A stretch of 64,000 bases of DNA from Poa pratensis (lineage: Eukaryota; Streptophyta; Magnoliopsida; Poales; Poaceae). The stretch lies in the NCBI GenBank assembly GCA_947311845.1, contig CAMZMU010000013.1:1777028-1841027 (forward strand). The letters run 5' to 3'. The notes under the pieces are model-generated. The model had not been told where the DNA came from. It was given only the letters and a program-made list of their open reading frames with translations, and ran no database searches. Of this stretch, positions 20,968 to 31,793 are shown piece by piece (within the stretch, counting starts at the first letter, position 1; each line of letters opens with the position of its first letter). A program made the position numbers and the translations under genes.

Positions 20968-22497
20968 AGGGTAGTAAGTTGTGGATCATGAGTCCAGCTG
21001 TAAGAAAGGAATTAATTAACCATCACAAAATAATTATGCAATGTACTGACCTGATATAGAAGCCATACCAATTGTAAATCAAAAAACCGGTTCCATGACT
21101 AATTGATTATTAGAAGATACCTTAAAACTAATGTATTACTACAATGCAATCTTCTTCAGTTCAAGAGGAGCAGTCGGATCTGAAACAGGACTATAGAAGT
21201 AAGTATTCATTGCTTGTCTAAGATCAGGATACTGGTTTCAGAGCAGAGTAATGGGCGTTAACCATCCCTAGCTGGGGTTGTCGGATGCACAAACTTGGCG
21301 CCGGCAATAGCGCAAACTTCTGCCAAATGCTGGGAAGAGAGTCTACACTATAGGGGAAGATACTCTCTTCTTTATCTCGTACTTGCTGACCCTATCAAAA
21401 TTTCAGAAGCATGTAAGTGAAAAAATTCAGGTAAAGATATGGAAAGGTCACCAATATATAGTTTCGCCGAGACAATACGTCGACTCATATCGCCTGAGAT
21501 GCAGTACGTGCGTACTGGATTAGTAGAAACTCGTCGATCTGTTCACAGGAATAGCTGATGGTTAGATGCAAAGCTCGACCCATACAAACAGGCTGCGTAC
21601 GTGTATGGTGAATCATATGTACCAGCTATAAGAACGTGCCGACGTGATACATGTACATGCTAGCTCTTCTGTACACAGATCCATGTTGATTAATCTCCAC
21701 GGATTATGTGTCGCAACTCCAAATAGATGAATCATGGCTAAACATACATGAAGATTGCGATCTGTTGTGCTGTCTTTCGCCTATCATTATGTACTGCGGC
21801 ATCTACAATTGGGGCCGCCATCCAGGTAAGGGACATGCAGGTGTGACTACTCCGTTCCGCGGGTTTTCTGGCGCCCCGTTCGCCATCTCCTTCGCCGGGA
21901 GGTGTTTAGGCCAAATCTTAAGAATCCTCTAAAGCATCGCTGGGGCTGCAGTCCGCCGTGCTGCTCCGTGCTCACCCGCTCTCCGGCGAACGCCTCCGCA
22001 TCGCGCGCCGCGTCGCCGAGCGTGGCTTCCTAGTCCAAATTCCGATCGGCAATTTGTCCTGCTCTTGGCTGGGCATGGCAGCTGCCGCCGTAAGACCAAT
22101 GATTGATAATTTCCATAAGATTTTCCTTATCGATCCCTAGCTCGCACGCGATTATTATATGGAATAGTCCATGTCGTGGACGAACAGGAAAGATATATCT
22201 AGCTAAGTCGTACGTGTCTTGATAAAAAAGAAAAGTCGTACCTGCCTTGACAATAAAGAAAACGTACGTGTCTTTTCCAATCGTGGATCTTATTGACTCC
22301 TATATGCGCATTGCAAGTACGATGATTAATCTACATCGTTCATTTTTCTTAACGTTACGGTGGCGAATCCTGGCCGTTAATTGTCTTGTGTTTTAATTAT
22401 ATAATAGATTTTCATAGTGGATTTCGAAATGAGCATGTTATGTTGGCACAGCGGTAACTGTATTTTGAAAATTAGCTATTGTGGGGACACGGCGATT
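20968..22497. other. Intergenic region with one GC-rich fragment
   Basis: Most of this stretch is unremarkable. From about 21800 to 22090 the GC content rises sharply, and a short plus-strand frame at 21958-22140 reads HPLSGERLRIARRVAERGF. The codon-like composition suggests a gene fragment, but I do not recognise it and see no further exon. It may be captured or decayed coding DNA. Confidence 0.3.
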
Positions 22498-22498
22498 T

Positions 22499-22860
22499 GG
22501 CTAGCGGGTGCAGCTGCACCCGCTAGCCAGAATTTTTTTTTCCGAATGTCAAAAAATTCGAAAAAAAATATTTGCATGTAGTCCAACATATTTGCACTCA
22601 GCACAAAAATTGGCATGGTGAAATTTTTTTTTTTTGCAACCTGTGCAAAAAAAACAAATTCGGACATATCGAAAAGTATATGTACGTGTCCGAAATTTGT
22701 CTTTTTTGTACAGGTTGCAAAAAAAGTTTTTTCACCATACCAATTTTTGTGCTAACACATCACGCTATAATTTGCATCCGGATTTTTTTTCGGAATTTTT
22801 TGACATTCTGAAAAAAAAATAAAAAAAAATACATAGTGGGTGCATCTAGACCCATGCACC
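22499..22860. mobile_element. Fold-back element with long inverted arms and palindromic tips
   Basis: Two arms of roughly 165 bp pair around a centre near 22679: for example, GCAACCTGTGCAAAAAAAAC on the left matches the complement of the 22690-22737 segment. The left tip is a perfect 32-bp palindrome (22498-22529, centre GCAG/CTGC). The right tip, GGTGCAT...ATGCACC, is a weaker hairpin. There is no coding and no clear target-site duplication. It resembles long-TIR MITEs of grasses, but the superfamily cannot be fixed. Confidence 0.7.
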
Positions 22861-22861
22861 G

Positions 22862-23330
22862 TTATGAATATCCCCTATTGTGGGCTATAAGGCACATCGC
22901 TAGTATATCCAGACATTGGATTGTCTCTTTCGCGGCTTGGTGATCTCTTGATGCGATGGATTGGATGTCGAGTGCCCTCAAGGTAACTTTCCCACGCACA
23001 AATGAAAAATCAATGTTAATATGCTTTGTGCGGGTTTGGAAAACCGGATTTACAGATGAGTACGTGCCCCAAATATTGTCACGCCATAATACTGGTGGTC
23101 TCGGCAAGTGCACACCAAGCTCCTTCAACACTAGCTGGATCCAAACTGGTTTCGCCGTGTCATTTTCAAAGGCCTTGTACTCTACTTCGGTGCTAGAATG
23201 AAAAACGGTAAGTAGTTTGCACGAACTCCATGATATGAGATTTAGTCCAAGAAATATGATGAAACCCACGAGTACACGATTCTTAGGACACCCACTATGG
23301 CAACTGCAGCGAGACACCACACGGGTAAAT
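22862..23330 (-). pseudogene. Copia RNase H relic
   Basis: The minus-strand frame contains a decayed Ty1/Copia RNase H: LISWSSCKLLTVFHSSTEVE, a residue run like the W-I/L-x-x-L-L-x-E-L block, then NPVFQTRTKHINIDFSFVRG and ASRDHQAA. In intact elements the last block reads ...Q-x-A-D-x-x-T-K-P. Here the aspartate block is lost. No other Copia domain or LTR is attached, so this is an isolated fragment. It would have degraded the RNA strand during reverse transcription. Confidence 0.8.
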
Positions 23331-23593
23331 GAATTTGATAGTGGCCATAAGGATGTTAGTCATGGGCCATCGACGGGCTAACCACAGTAGCAACGGTTGA
23401 TTGAATATCTCCAAAATCTTCATTGTCGATATGTATTCATCGCAAGCGGAAATTTCATGAGTTCATTGCCAACTATAGAAAACCCATAATACAACGGGAA
23501 GGAAGAGAACTTCAAGTAAGGAAGATAGTCCATGCCAAAAAGATTAGATTACGCATGCAATTGGCACACATGTAATAAGAAATATGAAGGGAA

Positions 23594-23880
23594 CACTAGT
23601 ACAAACTTGATTGAGCTAGACGGAAACTAGAGCCGGTTGGATTGAAAATAAAATCCGCCGTATGGGAAGAGCCGCATCAAACGGCCGTTATTTCGTATCT
23701 GTCTCTAATGTAATCTGCGACGGTTCTTAATTCCGACCGTCTCCAATACTTTACACATGGGAGACGGTCAAGAAAAGTACCCGGCGCAGAAATATTGCAG
23801 ACGGCCAAGAAAACTATGCGTCCCTCATTATAAAACTTTTGAGACGGCCAATACAATTAACCGGCACTAACTTAAATATG
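23594..23880 (+). mobile_element. CACTA transposon end fragment
   Basis: The sequence begins CACTAGTACAAACTTG, matching the CACTA terminal motif. It is followed by several subterminal repeats of GAGACGGTC or GACGGCC type and their complements (23640-23860). CACTA elements typically have such subterminal arrays. I cannot find the opposite end, so the element is truncated or its far end has diverged. Confidence 0.6.
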
Positions 23881-24076
23881 CAAAAGTACATATAGATCAG
23901 TACCAAACCTAGCTAACACAAATTCACAGCACACACATATTAACAGACATAGAGCATTGTTCGAAGCAAACCAAGCTATAGCTAATTTACTTCTAAATTA
24001 TAACAGTAAACCGGCCGGCGCCGGGGGGAGCTGATCAGATCTCTGGCTGTGCAGGAGCGGCGCCGCGTGCTGAAGA

Positions 24077-25032
24077 TCACCACTTATCATCAAACGGGCG
24101 GTCGACGACGACCCAGCCAGTACCAGTACCCGAGCCACCAACGCCCTCATCGTCCTTCTTCCAGCCAGTGCCACCACCCGAGCCAGCAGCGCCGTCGTCC
24201 TTCTGCCAGCTGCAGCCCGAGCCAGTGTCGTCGTTCCCGGCGTCACACCTAGAGCGCTTGGCGCCGCTCGAGCTTTCTAATTTCTGCAAGCAACCGGAAC
24301 AGTACGTTGCTACAGGCGGCTGCGGTGCTGGTGGCGGTGGTGCAATTGGGACGAGCTCGAGGTGAGCTCAGCCCCACTCGATCAGCTTGATCTTGTGGTA
24401 CAACTCGAAGGAGACATAGCCATCCACAGCTGCATATTTCAGGTTCACTTCCTCAAGTGGGCACTGCTCCCAGTAGTCGTGTCGTTCCCCTGGGAAGTCG
24501 GCCTTCATGTTCATGTAGTAACCAGAGATGAGTGCGCCTGCCAGGGCGGCCATGCCAGTCCTCTCGGCTCCATCCACCCAGAAATGATTTTGAATATCCA
24601 CGTGGAAAGCTTCTGGAATCATGAAGCCCCAGGTTCTGGCCATGACAGCCCTGTCACCCCTTGTGTCGACGGCAGCCAATGAAATTTCCTTCGAACGAAG
24701 GAAATCGGAAAACGCCTGAGGGCATTCCTCCAGGTTACTACTGCAATTTCATATGAAGAAAGTAAATAGTAAGTAACCGATCTTCATATCTCAATCAATA
24801 AGCTATTTATGAAACTAAGACCCACTAGAATGCCCAAAAAAAATAGAGGAAAACAGAGGAGAGGTTGATCGAACAGATAAAACAGATATACTAGATCAGG
24901 TTTTTTTACATACCACTGGAATACCAGTACTTGCTTATCCAAGACGAATTTAACGACGTCGACCTCTTGTCCGTATTCTTCGTACAGATCAGCGACCGTG
25001 TACTCGAGGTCTATCCCCATGAACCTGTCCTC
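24077..25032 (-). pseudogene. Werner-like 3'-5' exonuclease gene, 3' portion
   Basis: This holds most of a plant DEDD-type 3'-5' exonuclease. Exon 1 resumes at 25032 with D-R-F-MGIDLEYTVADLYEEYG, where D-x-E is the Exo I motif, and ends at 24914 (V-L-V-F-Q). A GT-AG intron (24913-24741) follows. Exon 2 starts at 24740 and contains ECPQAFSDFLRSKEI, LAAVDTRGDRAVM (Exo II Asp) and KYAAVDGYVSFELYHKI (Exo III Y-x3-D). Such enzymes remove 3'-terminal nucleotides from DNA or RNA with two metal ions. The first stop is TGA at 24368-24370, but the same frame continues open to about 24077 with a Gly/Asp-rich tail, so that TGA may be CGA turned to TGA. The 5' end is 8.3 kb away at 33371-33499 because E4 inserted within exon 1. 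Confidence 0.88.
24741..24913 (-). other. Intron of the exonuclease gene
   Basis: The donor reads TG/GTATGT and the acceptor TTGCAG/T on the minus strand. Splicing in phase 2 creates a Cys codon and keeps the exonuclease frame. Confidence 0.8.
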
Positions 25033-26610
25033 TGATGGCGTGAATACAACGCTCGCTGGGAGACCCCAGGAGGAAGGTATGATGCAGCGTAGTGGCAATT
25101 TTCCCTTGATACAAAACCAAGGTTTATCGATCCAGTAGGACATGGAGAAGGCTTCAGAAAGGTGTCTCCCTGGCGTTAGGAGGTAAACGTGGAGCTGTGC
25201 ACACACGAACAAACTACTTTGCCCCAACGAAACAGAGAGGTTGTCAATCTCTCCGGCTTGCTGAACACAAAGAATTAAATGTATGTGTGTAAAATAATAT
25301 GAGAGCAAAAATGACCAGTGAGCAAATGACTAGGAAAAGCTATTAAAACGGTTGTAAACAATATAGGAAAATAGGATCGGGGTCCACAGTTCACTAGTGG
25401 TTTCTCTCCAAAAGATAATCATGTTGGGTGAACAAATTACAGCGAGGCAATTGACAAACATGGGCGCGACACACTACTATCATGACACAAAGTTCACCGT
25501 TTCATCTAATATGGGCATTACAACAAAATACATAGACCGTTATCTAACTGCATCTATGACTAATAATCCACCCCGGGATCGCTATCCAACCTGTCACCCG
25601 AAAGTATTAAGTTGCAAGTAACAAATAATTACAATAAGCATGGTGCGTAATGAAAGCAATGGTTACAACATATAGCAATAAAGACCGCTGTTTTATCCCT
25701 AGTAGCAACAGCACATCTCAAGTCTTAATTGTTTCGGTCAACTCGAGCTCAGACAAGAGAGGCATGAACCCACTATCTAGGATAAATACCCTCTCTAAGA
25801 TACTAGCAATTACTTGGGCCAAAGCATCCACAAGCATCGGAGAGCATGCAAGATCATAAATAAAACATATGATAAATAAACTGAACAATAATGTCATGAC
25901 TCCATAATTCATCGGATCCCCGCAAACACAACATGTAGCATTACAAATAGATGATCTTGATCATGTTAGGCAGCTCACAAGATCTAAACAATGGAGTACA
26001 AGGGAGAGAGACAACCATCTAGTTACTGCCATGGACCCGTAGTCTCGTGGTGGACTACTCACGCATCACTCCGGAGGCAGGCATGGTGGTGTAGATGCCT
26101 CCGGTGACGATCTCCCCCTCCCGCAGGGTGTCGGGAAGAGCTTCAGAACCCTCCCGATCTAGGATTGGCGATGGTGGCGGCCTCGGATGTTTTCTGGAAA
26201 ACATGATCGGGTATCGAGGGTTTTCGGGACGAATGCAATTTATAGGCGAAAGGGCGACTCGAGGAGGCACCGGAGGGCGCCAGGTGGGCCCCAGGCGCGG
26301 TCAACCCTTTGACCGTGCCTGGGTGGCGTCTGGGGGCTATGGGCCCCCTGCAGCTCCCCTCCCGGCTCTGGCTTTGTTTCCATGTAAAAATAATTCCCGT
26401 AAATTTTTAGGCGATTCGGAGAAACTTCCCCGACTAGCTTTTCTGAAACAAAAAGACATCAGAAAACAGGAACTGGCACTGGGCATCTTGTCAATAGGTT
26501 AGTTCCATAAAATATGCCAAAATGATATAAAAACATTATAAAAACATGTGGCAATGTTATAGAACAAGCATGGAACAATCAAAAATTATAGATACGTTTG
26601 AGACGTATCA
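25033..26610 (-). repeat. E4 3' LTR
   Basis: On the minus strand it starts TGATACGTCTCAAACGTATC and ends next to TSD copy TCCTC (plus 25028-25032). It matches 31794-33365 and the solo LTR at 58351-59928. Confidence 0.9.
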
Positions 26611-27282
26611 GCATCCCCAAGCTTAATTCCTGCTCGTCCTCACGTAGGTAAATGATAACAAAATAATTTTTGTAGTGACATGCTTTTAACACAATCTTGA
26701 TCAAATAATATTGTAAAGCACATGAACTGAATGAAGGTGATCCAAGACAATGGTTTATAGTTTGAAATGAAGTAAACAATGATTAACCATGTATAACATC
26801 TAAGCAAGAATTTTCATGAATAGTACTATGGAGACTTGAAAATTATAAAACTCGTCATGCTTGATAGCTCACAAAGCAATATACTTTTGAAAAATGTGTT
26901 CAACCAACATAGAGGAAGATTTAAGTTTTCAGCAAGAGCTTCAACTTGTAACATACTTATCATTGGATAATGTCAATACAAAAGTTTTCACAGTTAAACG
27001 TAAAGATAAAATATAGTAGACTTGCACCAAAAATTGATACTATGTGTTTGCTTGAGAGATAAAGATTGGAAAGAAAAACTGACTCAACATAAAAGTAAAA
27101 GAAAGGCCCTTTGCAGAGGGAAGCAGAGATTAATCGTGTGCAAGAGCTTTTTGGTTTTTGAAAGCATATAGAGATGTAAAAATATTTCTTTAGAGTGGTG
27201 TTTGTCCTTGTCAACGACTAGCAATAGCGATCTTAACATCTTCCATACCAACTAAGTTTTAAGAGCGGTTCCGAGATATCAT

Positions 27283-27334
<52 letters not shown>

Positions 27335-29255
27335 ACACTCCTCCCCACCTTTGCTTACACAAGCCATGGCTAACCGAGTCCTCGGGTGCCTTCCATCAAT
27401 CACATATCCATGGAGGAGTGTCAATTTTTTGTATTTCTGATATTGGACTAACCAACAATGTGCAAATTTTTGACGAGCAGATGAAGCATGCAAGTCATAT
27501 AAACATTATTTGGTATGGAAGATGATAACCCCAGCTACCACATCCTCATGAGCTAAAAACAGTGGCACAAAACGGGAGTAATAACTTTTTGAATATTTAA
27601 AGGTAGCACACGAAAATTTTACTTGGAGTGGCTAGGAAATACCTCATGTAGGTAGGTATGGTGGACACAAATGGCATGGATATTTGGCTCAAGGATTTGG
27701 ATCCACGAGAAGCATTCCCTCTCAGTACAGAGTTTTTGGCTTAGCAAGGTATCAAGCAAACACATATCATCAACCCAATACACGAATGACCACAAGATAT
27801 ACATTAAGCATAACCATTAGACCTCATACTGTCTTCCTTGTCAACCAAACATGCTTTTACAAAACGAATATCTAGACTTTGAGAAAATACCAATCAAAAC
27901 AAGTATCATAATTTTAAGCTTTACGGTATTTCTCCACTACTCCATTCTTAATTAAATGATCCACGAATTTAAACATTTAATCTAATTCATCTCTCAAGAC
28001 AATTGACAAGAATCAAATTATTCAAGACAATGACCTACAAGATTATGTAAACTTCTTTCTTTTACCATTTCCTACATGATAGTTTCCCTTTCAACCAAAC
28101 ACCAATCAACTTATTTGAACAAAACTCTCTAAGCAAATACGCATGAAACACAAGAGAGTAATTCCTAACTACAAGAAACTAATAGCTCTAAACAAGAGAT
28201 ACATGAAAAGCAAGAGCTAGAAGCTAAAATAAATAAAAGGCTAAACACTCTACACATATTGGTGAAGAACAGGAGTGTTTTATGAAAAAGCGGAGCGTGT
28301 CTCTCTCCCACACAAGAATGCAAAGATCCATTATTGAAAATGACCAGCAAACAAAACAAAACTGAAATCAAAACATAAATGACGCTCCAAGAACGGCACA
28401 TATTATGTAAAGGAATAAAAATATAGTTTCATGGGATCGACCTGATTAATTGTCAATGAAGAAGGGGATGCCTTGGGCATCCCCAAGCTTAGATGCTTGA
28501 GACTTCTTGAATATTCAGTGGAGGTCCAGGGGAGCCTCCCCAAGCTTGAACTTTAATCCCTTCTTGATCTTCTTTCATCACCTCGTTCTCTCAACACTTG
28601 AAAACTTCCTTCACACAAAACTTCTCACAAACTGATTAGAGGGGTTAGTTCTCAAACAAAATAATCCACCTTCTGTTCTCATTTGGCACATTGCATAAAC
28701 TTTTTCCTAAACATTGGCTACTGCCACAAAGATATAAGTGATGTTCCGTGGATAAAAGAACTATGCTTCGCTTGTAAAAGAAGTAATGCAAAAACAAAGA
28801 CATAATCTGTCAAAAACATAACAGAATGTAAAGATGATTTTTTTCGGAAAACTAGGACACCTCAAATACGAAAACTTAAAACTAATAAACTTTAGAAACC
28901 CAGATGCTTGCTGTCAAAAATATTCAGCTACAGATCACGTTCTGTGATTTTTTAGAATTTCGTACGGTGACGGACAGAAATCTGTTTCTGGACAGCAACT
29001 CAAAAAAATTTACTTTCCTCTCATTGGAGGCTATTCTTGGCACAAAAACAAAAATAAAATGGATACAAGTGAGTTGCTACAGAGGCAACAACACCCAAAA
29101 ACAAATAAAGCAAAAAAGCAAACTGAAAGTAAAAAACAATGGGTTGCCTCCCATAAGCGCTTTTCTTTAACGCCTTTTAGCTAGGCACAATGGCAAAAAT
29201 CAAGTATTATCAATATCACAATGATGTCTACTATAACTTCTATTCTTGTAGACAG
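26611..29255 (-). other. E4 internal untranslated region
   Basis: About 2.6 kb of AT-rich, non-coding DNA lies between the LTR-like insert and the 3' LTR. Near its left edge the minus strand has the purine-rich tract; near 29180 it has GCCTAGCTAAAAGGCGTTAAAG, a motif I associate with the region after integrase in such Gypsy elements. No pol domain is present. It includes the TA repeat at 27287-27331. Confidence 0.6.
27287..27331. repeat. (TA)n microsatellite, about 22 units
   Basis: An uninterrupted TA run of about 44 bases inside the E4 internal region. Confidence 0.95.
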
Positions 29256-30780
29256 TGTTGGGCCTCCAAGTGCAGAGGTTGGTAGAACAGCAGCAAATTT
29301 CCCTTAAGTGAGTAACCCAAGGTTTATCGAACTCAGAGAGGTAGAGGTCAAAGATATCCCTCTCAAGCAACCCTGCAATTAAGATACAAGAAGTCTCTTG
29401 TGTCCCCAACACACCTAATACACTTGTCAGATGCATAGGTGCACTAGTTCGGCAAAGAGATAGTAAAATGCAGGTGATATGGATATTAACAAGTGGTATA
29501 TGTAGTCTGTGATAAAAATGGCAGCGAGCGAACATGCAGCAGAACTGGAAATAAACGGTGTTTCGATGCTTGGAAACAAGGCCTAGGTCTCATACTTTCA
29601 CTAGTGGTCACTCTCAACAATAATAATATAACTGAACACATATAAATACTTCCTCTTCAATATGCAACTTAGGTGCTACTCGATGCTTGGAAACAAGGCC
29701 TAGGTCTCATACTTTCACTAGTGGTCACTCTCAACAATAATAATATAACTGAACACATATAAATACTTCCTCTTCAATATGCAACTTAGGTGCTACTCAG
29801 AACTATTCTCTTGTTGGATAATGAACACCAAGACCACCGCGTAGGGCTACAAAAGCACACCTCAAAGTTTGTATTCCACATCTAGGGCACAACAAGCTGT
29901 CACTAAGAGCACCCAAGATAGTACTAAACAAACACCACAATTTTATAGTGACATCAAACACAAAGAACATCTCATGGTAAATATCACTCTAATTTATTAT
30001 CCTGGTAGACTCACACACGCCACCCACACTGTCAACAAGGCTTTGTGTTCTCAACAATGACTCCAGAAATTATAATGATAAAACCAATTGAGTATCATAT
30101 CCATAACATAATGAAGGGGAAACATCTATGAATTCAACTAGATTACAATGCTCATGATCACATAAAGATCACACCATGGGAGAGAGAGATAAACCACATA
30201 GCCACCGATAGAGCCCTCAGCCTCAATGAAGAACTACTCCCTCCTCATCATGGGAAGCAGCAACGGCGATGAAGATGGCTCCGGGGGCACTTCCCCGTCC
30301 CGGAACAGAGACTTATGTCCCCCGAATTAGGGTTTTTGGTGGCGGCGGAGCTCGGAGTCGAATCTGTGAAAAGTCTTCGGTGTTCTCGTGTTTTAGGTCA
30401 GGACTGATTTTATAGGCGAAGAGGCGGTGCGAGGCGGTGGAGAGGTGGACCAGGCGGGCCCACGGCGCGGGGGAGGCCTGGGCCGCGCCCCTAGGCCGCG
30501 TGGTGGCTGTGAGGCCCGCCTACATGTGGTCTTCTGGCTCCGTGGCTTATTTGTGCTAGAAATAATTCAGGTAAATTTTCGTCCAATTCCGAGCACTTTC
30601 ATTTTTGGGCCTTTTCTGCAATAAACAGACAAAACAGACAGAAACTGGCACTGGGCACTAGGTTAATAGGTTAGTCCAATAAATGTCATAAAATGATATA
30701 AACTTTAGGATAAACATGTGGCATTTGATATAAAACAAGCATGGAGCATCAAAAATTATAGATACGTTTGAGACGTATCA
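29256..30780 (-). repeat. Foreign Gypsy-type LTR inside E4, no matching TSD
   Basis: On the plus strand it begins TGTTGGGCCTCCAAGTGC and ends GATACGTTTGAGACGTATCA, about 1.5 kb. The ending is shared with the E4 LTRs, but the rest differs, so it is a different family. The flanking pentamers, GACAG and CACAA, do not match. The left flank is the post-integrase region of E4 and the right flank is the middle of its protease, so pol was lost at this point. Recombination between LTRs of separate insertions would explain both facts. Confidence 0.72.
29564..29797. repeat. Perfect tandem duplication, 2 x 117 bp
   Basis: 29564-29680 and 29681-29797 read the same throughout, starting CGATGCTTGGAAACAAGG. 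It lies within the foreign LTR. Confidence 0.93.
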
Positions 30781-31140
30781 CACAACCATCAAAATCATCA
30801 TTCCCCTCAATTAGTTCATCTTTTACTTTGTTTAGGAAGAACATCCTACGATTAACTGGAGCATTGAGTTTTAAGAATCCATACTTAACATTAATAAAAC
30901 ATCCAGCAATTTTAAGGAAGGATCTACCCAAAACAATTTTTCCTTGGGATCTAGATAAAACTACAAAGTCTATTGGGACAGTTTTATTTTGATTTCTAAC
31001 AAGAACATTAACTCTCCCTAAGATTTTTGAGATAGTACCATCAGCATGAGAATGATAAAAAGGATAATCAATCATATTATTAAGTTTTAAGGAATCATAA
31101 ACCATTTTAGGCATGGTGGACACGGTAGAACCTATGTCAC
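30781..31140 (-). pseudogene. E4 protease, truncated by the foreign LTR
   Basis: The minus-strand frame contains VDTVSTMPKMVYDSLKL-like sequence, then GRVNVLVRNQNKTVPIDFVV and SQGKIVLGRSFLKIAG, the pattern of Gypsy aspartic proteases (I-L-G-R-x-F-L block). The catalytic Asp region lies at the damaged start near 31140. The frame is cut off at 30781, where it runs into the foreign LTR after an acidic stretch. Confidence 0.7.
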
Positions 31141-31146
31141 AATAAG

Positions 31147-31617
31147 CTAAGAAATTTGATTATCAATTTCAATTCTAATAAAAGGTTCCCAATCATTTTT
31201 TGGTTCAGCTAGGGGTTGTTGGGTCTCGAAAGTATTCCCACTTTTACTCATTGCTAAATTACTTAGACTTTCCTCTATTTTATCCAGTCTTTCAATCACC
31301 CCTTCAGTTTTATCAATCATAGGAAAAATATCCAACCCATTTATAATTCTAAAAGCTTTCATTGCATCATATTCCACAAAAGTTTCTCCTACCATAGCAT
31401 CTAAAGCATGCTGATAAACAGATGTAAGGCCAAAGTAGAAAAAATTCAAGAGAACACTTAATTCAATCCTAGGTTGCATCTTTTTATAGGGTTCTGAAAT
31501 TCTTTCCCAGGCATTCTTAAAACTTTCCCCAACTTTCTGCTCGAACATAAGAATTTCTCCTAAAGATGACATATCCGAACAGCTAGTCATGATAACTAAG
31601 CAAAACAAAAAAAACAA
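31147..31617 (-). pseudogene. E4 gag fragment
   Basis: The frame shows GESFKNAWERISEPYKKMQP, LNFFYFGLTSVYQHALDAMV and FEYDAMKAF-like sequence, the pattern of Gypsy gag proteins in which F-x-x-A-W-x-R-F is followed by F-Y-x-G-L. It is followed by RLDKIEESLSNLA, a coiled-coil tail. The N-terminal half of gag is missing and no zinc knuckle is seen. The start codon near 31617 is probably not the original. Confidence 0.65.
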
Positions 31618-31765
31618 CTTGCTAGAATTTTTTAAATTTTTTGTGTTTTTGAGTTATAAGGCAAACGAAAAGCAAAACAAGACTAACAAAAAAATATACT
31701 AAGCAAGACAATAACAAAATAGAGTGTAAGGACGTGCGAAACTCCCCTCACTGAAGCTTCCAAGT

Positions 31766-31784
31766 CCCCGGCAACGACGCCAGA
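31766..31784 (-). promoter_or_regulatory. E4 primer-binding-like site
   Basis: The minus strand reads CTGGCGTCGTTGCCGGGG about nine bases inside the 5' LTR. It resembles the common TGGCGCCGTTGCCGGGG form with one change. Confidence 0.65.
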
Positions 31785-31793
31785 AAATGTGCT

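Noticed and set aside
24784..25308. A 174-codon minus-strand open frame taken as one protein
   Set aside because: Its first half is E4 LTR sequence and only the part below 25032 is the exonuclease. The border is marked by the TCCTC duplication.
23594..25400. A full CACTA element ending at the CACTAGTGG near 25390
   Set aside because: The second site lies in E4 LTR sequence beyond the exonuclease exons, so it cannot be the partner terminus.
26055..26502. Open frames inside the E4 LTR and their copies at 32820-33444
   Set aside because: They recur only because the LTR is repeated and are disrupted differently in each copy.
29564..29797. Repeat pair considered as a CRISPR-like array
   Set aside because: There are only two long identical units without spacers, inside a plant LTR.
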